This document shows, piece after piece, positions 1-12,010 of a DNA stretch of 64,000 bases. Location: NCBI RefSeq assembly GCF_013373865.1, contig NC_050467.1:21164996-21228995 (forward strand), read 5' to 3'. Every line of letters starts with the position of its first letter. The first letter of the stretch is position 1. Made by a program: the position numbers and the translations under genes. This DNA is from Monomorium pharaonis (Eukaryota > Arthropoda > Insecta > Hymenoptera > Formicidae). Below the pieces are notes generated by a model. The model saw only the letters and a program-made list of their open reading frames with translations, did no database searches and was not told where the DNA came from.

Positions 1-1810
1 GATATGCATGAGAGCAAGGATCACTACAAGTCGGAGCGGGAGACGTTAGTGAACTACAGTCATCGCGATATTTGGAGAAAAAGATATAAATGTTGCAGCT
101 ATATGGGAATCCAATACAAATTTGATTAAAATCCATAATTTATTTTATACAAAATCCTATACAAAATCTATAATCAAATTATATTGGTAGCTTACAAAAA
201 TTCAATTCAATTTTCAAAGCTTAGTAGACATAGATAAAGACATAATATATCCATAGCACAAGTGCTGTTTTGAATATATCGAATATTACATTTTATGCTA
301 TTTATTTAAGTATTATATAATAGACGCAACATATTTTAATTAAAAGTTATCTTTTTAATTAAACAACTTTTACAAGTTTTTATTTTTTTGTATCATGTGT
401 CTCGCTTTTTAAAATAATTTAAAATAATAAATAATATTGAAAATAAAACCATGTCTAAAATGAAATGCCGAGATAAAATTTCTAATTATAAATAGAAATC
501 TAAAGTAATTTTTAAAGTATTTTAGTATTTTCTATTTTACTTAAGAGAGAAGACAGTTAAAAATTTATACTTTTATATAAATTTAAATAAAGTCTTTCTA
601 TACATAACGTAGATGCAAGTTTGTATATCTCGATCAAAGTAAAAATACTATAAAGACCGAATCGTGGGCGCTTCAGAGCTGTCGGTACCGATAAAAGTAT
701 CGGCGTTTTTTTCCTCCTACCCTTCCATCACCCACACCTTCACGTTTGCCGATCCACGCAACATCTTCCTGCAGTTCAGGAAGGCTCTGTAACAACCCTA
801 TCCCTCGCCCGCGTCCTCCACTATCCTCAAAATCTAAATGATTCGGTTATTTCTGGAAGGTTGCTCGAGGCGCTTCTCTTCCATCGACCTCATTGCAAAG
901 TGATTTTCCTCGTACCTGTAATCCTAAATTCGATCGATCGTGCTCCCCATGTTGAGATAAGTAGCGCGGAAAGAAGAGTGAGAGAAGATACTTACAAAGG
1001 GAGCAAGAAAATGTTTCAATTGCATTCGTAAAACAACAAGAGTATGGATTAAAGCGCCGTAAATTCATCAACGTTTACAAGTTCTCTAATGGGTTTTAAT
1101 TCTAATTTTTTTGCTCTTAGCGATTAAAACTGTAAAGCAAACAGTAATATAGTAAATATAAAAGATCTTATAAGAATTTAATGCTATAATAAATAAATTT
1201 ACCATAAAAAATTTACTATAAAAATTAAACTTTTATGATCAAATAGTATATATGATTTCTTTATATCTAAATCAATTTGAATTATTGTATAATGTTATTT
1301 TATCAATGTAAATTATTAATCTAAATTATTCGACATGTAGAAATTATTTACAGTTAAAAAAAAAGAGTATATAATGTACATGTATGTATATTAATTTACT
1401 TATTAATAATAAAAATTGATGTTTTTCGTGATCTCTCGCTGGAAGTCTAAATACAAGCCTTATGTTCCTGGCAAAATATATATAAATCAAACAACTCTGT
1501 CCCGTATAAATTATATTTCCAAGCACACAGCTGTCGCAAACAGAAAGGGTCGATTGTAAGAGATCTTGAAAGTGTGAGTAGAATAAAAAAAAGCATTAAA
1601 AACAATTATATAAGAACATTTATATATACATACACACACACAATGTTTAGCCAACATTATTTAATATATGATACGAAGCCAGTATCCTAATAAGAAAATA
1701 AATATCATTTCAGTTTTAATGTGCTACTGGTGTGCTTAGGCTACACCTATCTGTCGTATCTAACTGGAAGTATCGCAGGTGGATTCAAGATGTTGGTATA
1801 TCTATTCATA

Positions 1811-1859
<49 letters not shown>

Positions 1860-3460
1860 TATATATATATGCGCATTTTTTAGGCAGAGTCCAGCCAAAT
1901 GCCTAGAATTGCCTCGCCTCTTCCATGTTGGTGTCCACTGCGATTCATTACCTCTCTATTCATCGACAGTACCGACGCAACATTCTGCTGGGCCCTCGAA
2001 AACCGACCTGTGTCTCCTACTCTCCCGCTGCCTTTCGTCTCTCTTTGTCCTTTAATACCAACCCTATATCACGTCCTTCAACATCACTTCTATCGTTTAT
2101 ATCATCCATTCAAATGCAGAAAGCCAATGACCTGCAGCGATATCCTTGAAATTTTGTCTTATTTGTGAGCAACTACTTTAAGAATAAACGATTTCTAGAT
2201 GATTAACGCAAAGACGACCGTATCCTTTTTATCTTGTGCGAATATATTAATTAATTGATGATTCCATATAAAATACAGTAAGTGATTGAATTTTTTTTCT
2301 CAAGCCCCGTAATATATTTTCTCGTTCACCGTATCGCCGTCTTTTAATTTTTCCCTCGGGACTGTTGAAATTTATCACCGGCAATCATCCCACGCTTACG
2401 CCAGAATAAAAGTACTAATCTTCCATCTCATAAAAGAATGACGCCTTTAGCGAGAAACTTGAATAATAAGCAGTTGTAAGCAGGGATGTTTTTTGCACCT
2501 TTTCTATAACACCTTATAGCGGATCCATATCTTTTTCGTCGTTGTCGAGACAATACAATAAACAAATATTAAAAACTATGAATTCATTCGTTTTTCTTTG
2601 CCGATTCTTTCTCTTTCTTTTTCTTTATTCGTTTGGTGCTTTTAATGAAATTCACACCAGCGCGTAACGGCTTGGCTGTCTGCCCCATAGCTCCTAACAA
2701 CAATCCGCCCTTACTTACTTCCAAAAGCCTTTTCACGCAAATGAAAGTTTTTCGTCTCGAAATTACCTCGAATTATTCAGCGTTTAACCACGCTCTCTCA
2801 TTTATGCATTTATTCAGTGGTCTGATATGATTTACTCCATTTTGATATGGATTTTCTTTATTCATACATGTATGTCCTCTTTTATTACTTTGCACTACAA
2901 ATGTATATTTATAAAACAAACATTATTTCTACATTTATTAACAAAATAAATGTAATATTTGTATAATTTATATAAAATTATCTAGTTAATAATATAAAGT
3001 AAATGATTTGTGTCATTTATGTTTAATGTTATTTTATTATGATAATCCATTTTATATTATCAAGAAATACATATGCACATATTAATACATGATGCAATTT
3101 TATGAAACTTATACGCAATTCAATTTTCAAAAATGTGTGTCGATAGATCGCATGGAAGATGTAATACTGCGGTCGTTTTCTGTCGATTTAGGCGATCGAA
3201 TATGTCCGCGTGCCACGCGTGATTATTTATTGTGTTTCTTTCATCGATGAAAATAGAAAATATGCTTAAAAGGAAGAAAACGAGAAGACGAAAGTAACCG
3301 CGCGCGTCTGCGTTCAATATACAAACGTACTTGCGATAGGTATACTTAAAATCTCATTTATATTGCTTTCACTATCTGATAGTACATAAATTTCTCTTTC
3401 GAAGAAGGTTTTATGTGTTATATAAATGCGATTTATCCAAACTAGTGGTAGTAACGTGCG

Positions 3461-3462
<2 letters not shown>
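1..3462. other. Intergenic, AT-rich, with a window-edge open frame and an (AT)n run
   Basis: Mostly AT-rich. A 42-codon open frame runs from base 1 to a TAA at 127-129 and might be the end of an exon cut by the window. A pyrimidine-rich, less AT-rich patch lies at about 655-1030. Open frames at 1900-2170 are pyrimidine-rich and overlap each other, with no protein signature. No gene supported. Confidence 0.5.
1807..1871. repeat. (AT)n microsatellite
   Basis: About 65 bp of alternating A/T with one TAAATA interruption. The short frames across it read as alternating Ile/Tyr and are artefacts. Confidence 0.95.

Positions 3463-3513
<51 letters not shown>
3463..3513. repeat. (GA)n microsatellite
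   Basis: About 25 uninterrupted GA units, flanked by AT-rich DNA. Confidence 0.97.
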
Positions 3514-3517
<4 letters not shown>

Positions 3518-6500
3518 ACAAACAGAAAATATTTGAAAAATTATTTGTTCAATATACTTGTAAGTTCTAGATTTTATTTTAACTAATATTTACACATACA
3601 CACGTATAATATATTATATAAAAAATGGAATATTTGTTCTATATAAACTTATATAAAATAAGACTCTTACGCGAAAGAAGCTATTTTCTTAATATAAATC
3701 GAAAAAGGAAGGATTTAAGGCACAAACTGTAATAGGAAGTATCGAAATAAATAAAGGAAACCAATTCAACGCGCGTGTGAGGTAAAGAGCCAGTCTGAGA
3801 TAGTTTAAAACAAGGTTGGCTGCTTCGGGTTCAGGTGCTGTTGCAACTAATATCGTAAATCCAGATCGAATTCGAGGGAGAAGAGCTCCGTCGCCTTTTC
3901 CCTTACAGCCCTCGCGCGGCTAGTTCCACCTTTTGCATCTGCGCAATATCTTCATAAAGTAAAGCAATAGGATTATGAGCGTGGATTCTACTCGAATGGC
4001 AAAAGCAAAAGCAAAAATAGCCTCTGAATACTGCTAACTTAATTCTAGAATACCAAAAGAAAATTTCAAATATTTACCATTAATTATTTGTAATATGTTG
4101 ATTTCAAAATATCACTAGTGATTGGCTATATCACTTGTATGTAGCTATTAGATAAATATAATAGTACTAATGATGAAGTATTAATTGAATAGTACTAATT
4201 ATTGAAAAAAGTTATTGCAACATAATAAATATTAAAATGAGATAAAAAGAAATCCAAAGTCTTTGTCTTGTAACAGCTTGCCATGGTTCAAAGAAATATT
4301 TAATATTGTCTTATGTAAAATTATATTTCTTAAGTTAATTATTTATACGTTATTTACAATTTATTTATAAAAATTGGTTAAGATCTTGCTTATTCTAATT
4401 ATATTAAATGTAATATGTCTTGGAAGAACATATCAATATTTGAAATACATATTTAATAGATGACAATTATTAAGTATCCGCTTTGATCAAAAAATGGCAC
4501 TTCTTATTTCTTGTATAATATCAATATCTGATACTATATATCTGTCTATCAATCGATGCGTAAGTTTTAATAATCTGTTGGATTGTTATCAGCACCGTAC
4601 ATAAATCGGAATATCACACGACGTACCGACGATAACTGATCGAATTTTAATCGAGGTCCCCGCAGAATAGCTGACATGTGATCTCGGAAATTCCGAATAA
4701 AATACGATGTGCCAGAAATCAATTCTACATCATTATTAATTTTTGTTTAATAATACTAATTATATCAACATAAATTTTATATAATCAGAAGGAATTAATA
4801 AAATATGCAGATTTATTTATTTTTATTTGAATACTAATCATTTTATATAGAATTATTTAACATTATTTTTAGCGTTGCAATAAGAATAGTACATACATTA
4901 AAAAATTTTCTGTTTTTCTTTGACTTATATTTTAAATAATTAATATCAAATTAACTTTAAATTCGGTATTCTTACAAATTTTTTAGATTTAGATTAAAGG
5001 TAATGCTTTTAGAAGGATGTATTGAGCTGACGCCGCTGTGCGAGTTTACGCCGTGATCTTTAGACCGAGAAAATTGTTTTCGGTCAAACGAAACATTTAT
5101 AAGCCATAAAAAGCCTGCCGTTGCATTTGGGCCGAACGATCTATTAAATTTTTATGAGCTTTTTGTCGGAAACCTCGCAGAGTGTCCGAGTAGCATGCTG
5201 AGAACCGCCGTTAGCTCTAGATTTCCAGCCATGCCTGCATATAAAGGGTGTTATATAAAAACCTGATACACGAAAGTCGTATAAAGCTAATCCCTATCTG
5301 ATTGAAATAAAGTCATTTTATATACAATATCTCAATACCGCTCTCGATAACGATGAAACATTTCAGTGCTATGGCAGCAACGTATTAACTTATTAAGATA
5401 TCAAAGTTCTGAATTGAAAGGAGATGTCCTCTAATATAATTCAAGATTTTATCAAACTGAACTATTATCATTAATTTATAACGTCACAATTAAAAATCCG
5501 ATTAGATAAACTTTATCGATTGAACATTCAAGGAATGATTATAATCGTTTTTATCTTAATAAATGGCAAAATGCGCAACAGCAGCGAATCTAAGAAAAGG
5601 TTTTTCTATAATTAGAATAAAGTGATATCTAAGAGAGATAATTTAAAAGTTGTATTTTAAAGATAAATCTTGAGAATTGTAACATATATTTAGTAAGATT
5701 GGCATTTAATATTGTTTTGCAATATATATTGATAATCTATAATGAAGAGAGGCAGACAAATTATTTTATTATAAAGTGACAATAATATATAAAAGAACGA
5801 CTCTTAATTTTTGTAATAAAGCCTATTATATATTTTATAACTTACGCCTATGTGCAACTTTATTTAAGTCTTGTAATAAATATCATGATTTGTAGCAATT
5901 TTATTTATTATGCGATGCGAGAATTTGCATGTAATTATTATGCTCAATGAGAATTAATATTTACAGGAAAATTATTTTTACATATTAATTCTCAAAATAA
6001 AAAATTTAATATTTATTTGGTTTGTAAGCAAAGGGATTCCCTATGGAACCGAGTCTATTTCGAAAATGTATACTTGTGTTAGAGAAACGAGAAAGTAAAG
6101 ACAAGAGAGGCAAAGAGCGAGAGAGTGAGAAGGAATAGGGAAGAGGGTGAATGCATCCAACTTCGCTTGTAATGAACTTGTGAATATTTAGTGGGGTAAT
6201 TGCCCTTCGCAGCGAGTCTCTCTTGCGTCTACCTCTGTAAGGGGTGTCCGCCAAATCCGGAAGCAAAACCAATATCAGTCGGCCACCTGTGCTCTCGGCT
6301 TGCACTTCGTCATATATACGTTACGTGTGCACATCGGTTCCACATATATCGATAATTTGATTTTCTCGGGGACACCATAGGACGACTGCTAGCCGTTCAG
6401 CCGACTCTACTCTACTTTTTCATTCCGTAATATGGCAAACAAAAAGATATCTGCACTTCTCATAAGGCTTCAGCGATGTTACTGAAGAAAGATATGCCAA

Positions 6501-8100
6501 GATTTCGTTTCATAATCTTATTACATAGAAGTTCTAAGTGTAAGAATATTCAATAATGTTCGTATTTTTTCGATATAAAATTTTTTTTGTAATAAAATCC
6601 AAGAAAAAGAAAATGTTTATTGTAATACATGTTAGATGTTATTTTATGTAGAACAGGAAAATAGAACTTCTTGCTATTTCCATAAAATTGGGTCTTTCAA
6701 AAAAATATAAAACAATATTTTTGACTAGTATATTTTACTAAAGGATTTGAGGGAAAGAGCGGTTTTGTCACGGAAATTGCCTAAAAATTCCATCTACAAA
6801 ACTCATATCTCAAAACTCATAGGAAACGATCGCTTATCTTAATAGTTTTGAACTCGCGTAAACTGTTACGACAATATTGTCAAAAAGTTAAAAAGGATAG
6901 CTTTAAAATTTGCTATTTTTATGTCATTTGTGCAGACGTATTATGTGCATAGTAACATGTAATATTGTTGAAGTGCCATTTTATCTCAACAAGCATGACG
7001 CAATGTGTTGAATTCTCATATTGCTTTCAGTACATTTTTCTTTCAGAATATGTTACTTCGTAAAGATCTAGATTTATGGTATCGTTTCTTAACTTTTCCA
7101 TATGCTACGTAAATTCTATGTACATGCACTATAAATAAAATACGAATGTAATCATAGCGGCACAAGTGTAAATTGTACAAAATATTCTGACAGTCGATAA
7201 CTTCATATTTTGTGCCAAATTGCTTTCGCTATACTGCAGAAAATATGATTTATTATTATTTCCCGAAAAGAATACGTTGCAGTTCTGTTAATCATATGAC
7301 TATCGGCAATATGAGAATAGTGTCAGAAATTGCAATTTTTCTATTGCTTAATTATTTCATGGTTTTTATTGCATTTTAATATTAAAAAAGTACGAGTGAA
7401 AAGTAATATATGATTTGATATCAGCAAATGAAAGTGATAATACCATTCAATAGAATATGCTAGTAATTCATGTAATAAATGTACAAGTCCAAGGAAAGAC
7501 ACGCAATAAGACTGTAATCTGCCGACGAAGCCTAAGCTTACTGCACATCTCGTGCAAAAGAAGCTTCCGCGTTCTTTGCACGCCATCTGAACGTTTTATA
7601 ATCACTGCGTCTCTCTTTCTCTTTCGTTATCCTTCTTCACCTTTGCATTCTCTATCTTCTTTACTTAGAAAAATGTCTGGCTATTAATTCACCCTCGCCT
7701 CTTGCCGCGCATAACGTCTTGACGGAACGTACCACCTGGTAAAACAAGCTACATAAATTAAACGGTGGATTATGTATCCCAAATTTTCTTTATTTTCCAA
7801 ACAGTGGGGAAGACCGGTGCAAATGATTAAAGGTTAAATGCAGTTCGTGTTAAAATACGAACTTGTAATTATGAAGTACATCCACATTTTGTGAGAAGGT
7901 TATAAATTCGGTTTTATTTAATAATTTAAGAATTGTTTTAAAACAATATTGTGATAATTTTATCTCCGAATTTCTTAATCAATAATACTTTTGTGCATCT
8001 TCCTAGATAAATGCGACCAAGAAAATAGTATAGTCACAGATTATATATTTGTCAACATAATTAAAGAATTAGTGTCACGGCAATTATAGATTCTTCTTGC
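3514..8100. other. Intergenic, AT-rich, with a few less AT-rich patches
   Basis: No gene supported. Less AT-rich patches lie at about 3770-3960, 5010-5240 and 6080-6420. The one at 5010-5240 is compact and complex, with motifs such as TTTATAAGC and TTTTATGAGC, and may be a conserved regulatory element. Open frames on the minus strand at 6006-6305 and on both strands at 7341-7687 show no coding signature. Confidence 0.4.
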
Positions 8101-8362
8101 CTCGGTAAAATTAACAAAATGATGAAACGCTCTCGGATCGATCATCGATACACCCCTATCTCGCGGTGCATCTTATGACAACGACGGCAACCAATCGGTT
8201 TCCAATTTGATACAGAATAGAATCCATTAACGGCGCCCTCGTCGGCGCTTCCACCTACCGGATACATTTCGGCAAGTGTCAAAGTGGGAAATGGTAGAAG
8301 TAAAGCGAGAAACCGGTACGGAAGTGACGGAAGAAAAAAAGGTATTGCGGACGCAAGAGTGC

Positions 8363-8413
<51 letters not shown>

Positions 8414-8700
8414 GAGGAATGAAAAGTAACATACGAGATGCGCGTAAGCGAGCTGGCTGGCAGCCGGTAGCTGACTCGTACCGATAAGAAGTCTCGATCC
8501 GCGTTTGCTCCCGCAGTTCTCTGTCCGACGCTTCGTTCACGTTCCTTTCCTTTCACACGCCTCTTTCTCCCGTTCTCCTTTTTGCAAGGAGAATACGACA
8601 TTAACTGACGGACGAAGAGCGACGTCGGCGCGACGCGACATAGCACGGAGAGTGATAGCTGGGTAGACGATGAAGGCGACAAACTCTATCAGCGCATTGA
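8100..8700. promoter_or_regulatory. CpG-richer patch around a (GA)n microsatellite
   Basis: Clearly richer in G+C and CpG than its flanks, with open frames on both strands (the longest at 8227-8682, minus). The overlap on both strands and the microsatellite in the middle argue that these frames are by-products of composition. A cis-regulatory or promoter role is possible but unproven. Confidence 0.25.
8366..8412. repeat. (AG)n microsatellite
   Basis: About 23 AG units inside a CpG-richer patch. It creates Arg/Glu or Ser/Leu runs in chance open frames. Confidence 0.96.
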
Positions 8701-10766
8701 GCTTAAAATGAAATAGGGAATTTAAGCGTCACTATTCAATGATGAGATCTCTCCTAGTATCTGTCATCTCTCATTGTACTTCCTTTCATTTCATCTGTTT
8801 TACTTTACGTTCTACTTTCAGTTGTTGATCGTTTTTTCGTAACATATTTAAAGTATAGAGAACTGTAAAATGTTGATTTAATTTGCACGTTTATTACATT
8901 AAAAAATTTATTTACTCGACACATAAAGTTTTATAAAAAATAATATTATATAAATTAATAAATGCGATTTAAATAAAAAAACAAATATTTATGTAGAATA
9001 CATTTTACTGGTATATGTGAAATATGTTGCGTTTTTAATTTAAGACACAAAGAGAAAAAACATTTAAAAGTTTTTAATCTATTGTAAATATATATATATA
9101 TTAAAGGTTTTTAACCTATATTCAAAGTATTTATTTTTTAAACGATTATTGTTACGCAGAAGAGTTTCTCTAAATGTAGCAATTCCGGAAAAGTGCGATT
9201 AAGTAGTAAATTTCTCATAGCGAACCTATTCTCCTTCATATACGCGCAATTACTATTCTAAGTTCATTCGTTGCGACTCGTTATATTTTCCGTAAAATGC
9301 ACTTGCACACCAGTACCAATTTGACTATACAAACTGCCCATTAAACTGTTGATATTAAAATACGGCGAAATGTTCGCGTAACGCGAAGACCTCTATCATT
9401 TGATGCGAAGTTGTATATCTCGAACTAAACGCTTATTTTTGATTTCGAAATACGTAGAAACTGTTTCTTCATTATGTTCATATTATTGAATTAATATTAG
9501 CATCTGCATTCAAAGTATTACTACAGATTATACTTTGCTAACGAATTAACTTCTATGTTTGAACGCTTTTACAAGTTTTTCGATAACTATTATGATAATC
9601 ATAGTTATAAACTTATATATATTATTTACTATGCGTATTAAATAATATTTAATATTTCTTTACTTAGAAACTTATTTTACATTAAATAATTAGAAAAAAT
9701 TATGAGAAAAATTATGAGAAAAATTATGTGAAAAGGTATGAATTGAAAAAATAGAATAAAGGATATGAAACAAAATATAATTTTAAATATAAAAATGATA
9801 ACTAATTAAAGATTAGCCCTCGGTTATAGCTGAATCTTTGTGCTGATATTTCATATGCGATATTATATCTTTTCAAGTTTATTAAACTGCGCGCCAAATA
9901 AATAAATTTAAAACAGTGATATAAGTTGAAGAAGAATAGTTATATCAAAGATATTAAATTGATAATTAATTTAATAATAACGCATAGAAAAAATGATATT
10001 GTTATTATAACAATATCTTTAGTTTCAAAATGAAAAATCTTGAAATAAGATTATATTGCGTTAAATCAAAAAAATTTACTTGAATAAAGATTTATTTTAA
10101 AATTTTATATAGTTTAATCAAGAAAATGATATTCTTGTAATTTAAGAATAATTTTCTTGAATGGAAACGAAAAAATGTTAGATAGGAAATACCGTATGTT
10201 CAAATAGAAGATTATAATTTTCTTAGAATAAAATTATCAAAATAATTATATTATATTCTTGAAATAACAATTATAATATTAAAATAAGATTATAATATTG
10301 TTGAAATTCAAAATTTTTAAATTCTTCTAAGAAGATTATATATTGTTGCATATATATGAAACAATGAATCCATTCATATGAATATAAGAGTTAATTTGTC
10401 ACTTGCTTTTTATCTGTGCGATACTAAGAAGTATCTATCACTTCCTTTTTTGCAAATACTGTAAATAATTTCAAGGTCGGAAATTTATTCAGCGCGGAGT
10501 GTGACAGACTTGATAAAATTACACAAGAAATATCAGCATGAAGATCTGGTTATGTTTTATAATGTCAAATAAGATATATCGGCTACCAGAATTAGAATAC
10601 GCAATATCAGATTTCAATACTGAGTGATCTATCTTAAACATTTGTTATCATCTCATATTATAACAAGAGATCTTTATTAAATGTCTTTATTAAATTTTAG
10701 ATACCATATTTGTTATTCACTAATTATATCATAAACATATACGAAATAATATTAAGTAATGGATAA
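8701..10766. other. Intergenic, very AT-rich, 3' of the chitin-binding gene
   Basis: No open frame of note. It contains a three-copy 12-bp tandem repeat (9695-9730, unit AAAAATTATGAG) and a perfect palindrome GATATTGTTAT/ATAACAATATC at 9995-10017. It is otherwise low-complexity A/T. Confidence 0.5.
9695..9730. repeat. 12-bp tandem repeat, three copies
   Basis: Three head-to-tail copies of AAAAATTATGAG, the last with a G-to-T type change (AAAAATTATGTG). Confidence 0.9.
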
Positions 10767-10776
10767 TTTATTTATT
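10767..10776 (-). other. Candidate poly(A) signal of the chitin-binding gene
   Basis: The minus strand carries overlapping AATAAA hexamers (AATAAATAAA) about 110 nt after the TAA stop. This is the first good hexamer cluster after the gene, so the 3' UTR is probably 120-140 nt. Confidence 0.55.
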
Positions 10777-10885
10777 GAAAAATATATACAATATAATGAC
10801 GCTTGTGTGAGCCGTGAATGATAACGTAATACAATGTATACAATAATACAGTATCGGTCCACATATTGATAGTGGTAAGCAATCA

Positions 10886-11603
10886 TTATACATCCAAATC
10901 ATTTGATTCATATTGAGGATACCCTGAAGATCTGCATCCAGCTTGCCATGGAAAATCGCAAACTTGTTCTATGGGATTGAAATGTAAGTTATCAGGGCAC
11001 TTCATCACAATCGCTCGGCCGTAGTCACAAACGAAGTAGTGTCTGCAGTTGGTGGGGTGAGGGAGAAGAATGGCGCCCTCTCCTTCTCTTGGTGCTCTAT
11101 TTGGGCATTGAACTTCATTCTGGGCTTGGACGTAAAACGCACCCAACAGACACGCCAAAACAGCAACGGAGAATATAGCTAAAATATATTAAACTAATTA
11201 GAAAATGTAATTAACAAGCAATTGTTTTGTGAACTATTTTGAAATATGATTTCCAGCTTAAGGCTCAACAGCGAAAATGCGCTTGATATTAGATATGTGA
11301 TTATCAATATTTTATATTACAAATTGTACATCGAATAAAAAAAAAATTACAGTAAAAGATAACAAAATTTTATTATAAATTGCATTTATAATTTTATTTA
11401 GAGATAATTTTTTTCATGAAATTTACTATGCATACTTTAAAAACAATTTAACTTAAAAAAATTTAATTAATTATAATATGTAACAAAAAATTCAATCTTA
11501 CACTTATTAGGATACATTTTGGAATAATTTACACAATGGCAATTATGTTTAATGAATTTACTCATTGATCACATTTCACTCGAGTAATAGGCTTACCTTT
11601 CAT
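10886..11603 (-). CDS. Secreted single-domain chitin-binding (peritrophin-A/CBM14) protein, two exons
   Basis: Exon 1 is 11597-11603 (ATGAAAG, then donor GTAAGC). Exon 2 is 11178-10886, entered through an acceptor ending TTTTAG and closed by TAA. The joined 99-residue product begins MKAIFSVAVLACLLGAFYVQAQ, a clear signal peptide that only appears when the 418-bp intron is removed. The mature part has six cysteines at about residues 27, 47, 53, 63, 76 and 84. The spacing C-x19-C-x5-C-x9-C-x12-C-x7-C is the CBM14 pattern, with the usual aromatics (HYFVCDYG, DFPWQAGC). CBM14 domains bind chitin in cuticle or peritrophic matrix. One domain on a short chain fits peritrophin-1-like or one-domain CPAP-type proteins, so I infer an extracellular chitin-associated role. 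The tail after the last cysteine is short and acidic (SNDLDV). I cannot tell cuticle from midgut use. A TATA box lies upstream and a poly(A) signal downstream. Confidence 0.93.
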
Positions 11604-11677
11604 CTTGCTGCTTGAAAGTTTGTCTTTCACTCTACGCGAATCACACCAGATTTTGCACTCGACTATCTATAAGGCTT

Positions 11678-11686
11678 CTTTATATA
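11678..11686 (-). promoter_or_regulatory. TATA box of the chitin-binding gene
   Basis: The minus strand reads TATATAAAG about 75 bp upstream of the start codon. A start site 25-31 bp downstream would give a 5' leader of roughly 50-55 nt, typical of insect structural-protein genes. No strong initiator motif is obvious. Confidence 0.65.
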
Positions 11687-11874
11687 CTCAATCGATGAAT
11701 CCTTTTTATCGCTCTAACTCGGTCTATCGCTCCCACCCTCTTTTATGATTCATACTTATCAGATACGCGCATGATAAACCTGCGTCTCGAATATTCCGCA
11801 TAACAATCGCGAATAGCGACGGTTTCGTCGATTCACATTCTAGTTTGTTGCAAATCATACCCAGTCAAAATATT

Positions 11875-12010
11875 AAGAAGACGAGGGTCGAGGTAAGCGA
11901 GTAAATGAGAAAAGAAGGGATTTATGAAGAGTGAAACGAAATGAACGAAATGTAGGATGAGCGCGAGAGAATCAAAGTGAGTGAGAGGAAGCGAGAGAGG
12001 AGAAGGATGC
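11875..12010 (-). promoter_or_regulatory. Purine-rich GAGAG-containing tract upstream of the chitin-binding gene
   Basis: About 190-325 bp upstream of the TATA box the plus strand is rich in GA runs, with several GAGAG or GCGAGAG pentamers. GAGA-factor proteins of insects bind such elements at TATA promoters; its use here is inference. Open frames across this stretch exist on both strands and show no protein signature. Confidence 0.3.

Noticed and set aside
8227..8682. 151-codon minus-strand open frame and its overlapping partners
   Set aside because: It spans a (GA)n microsatellite and overlaps open frames on both strands, so it is explained by composition and the repeat.
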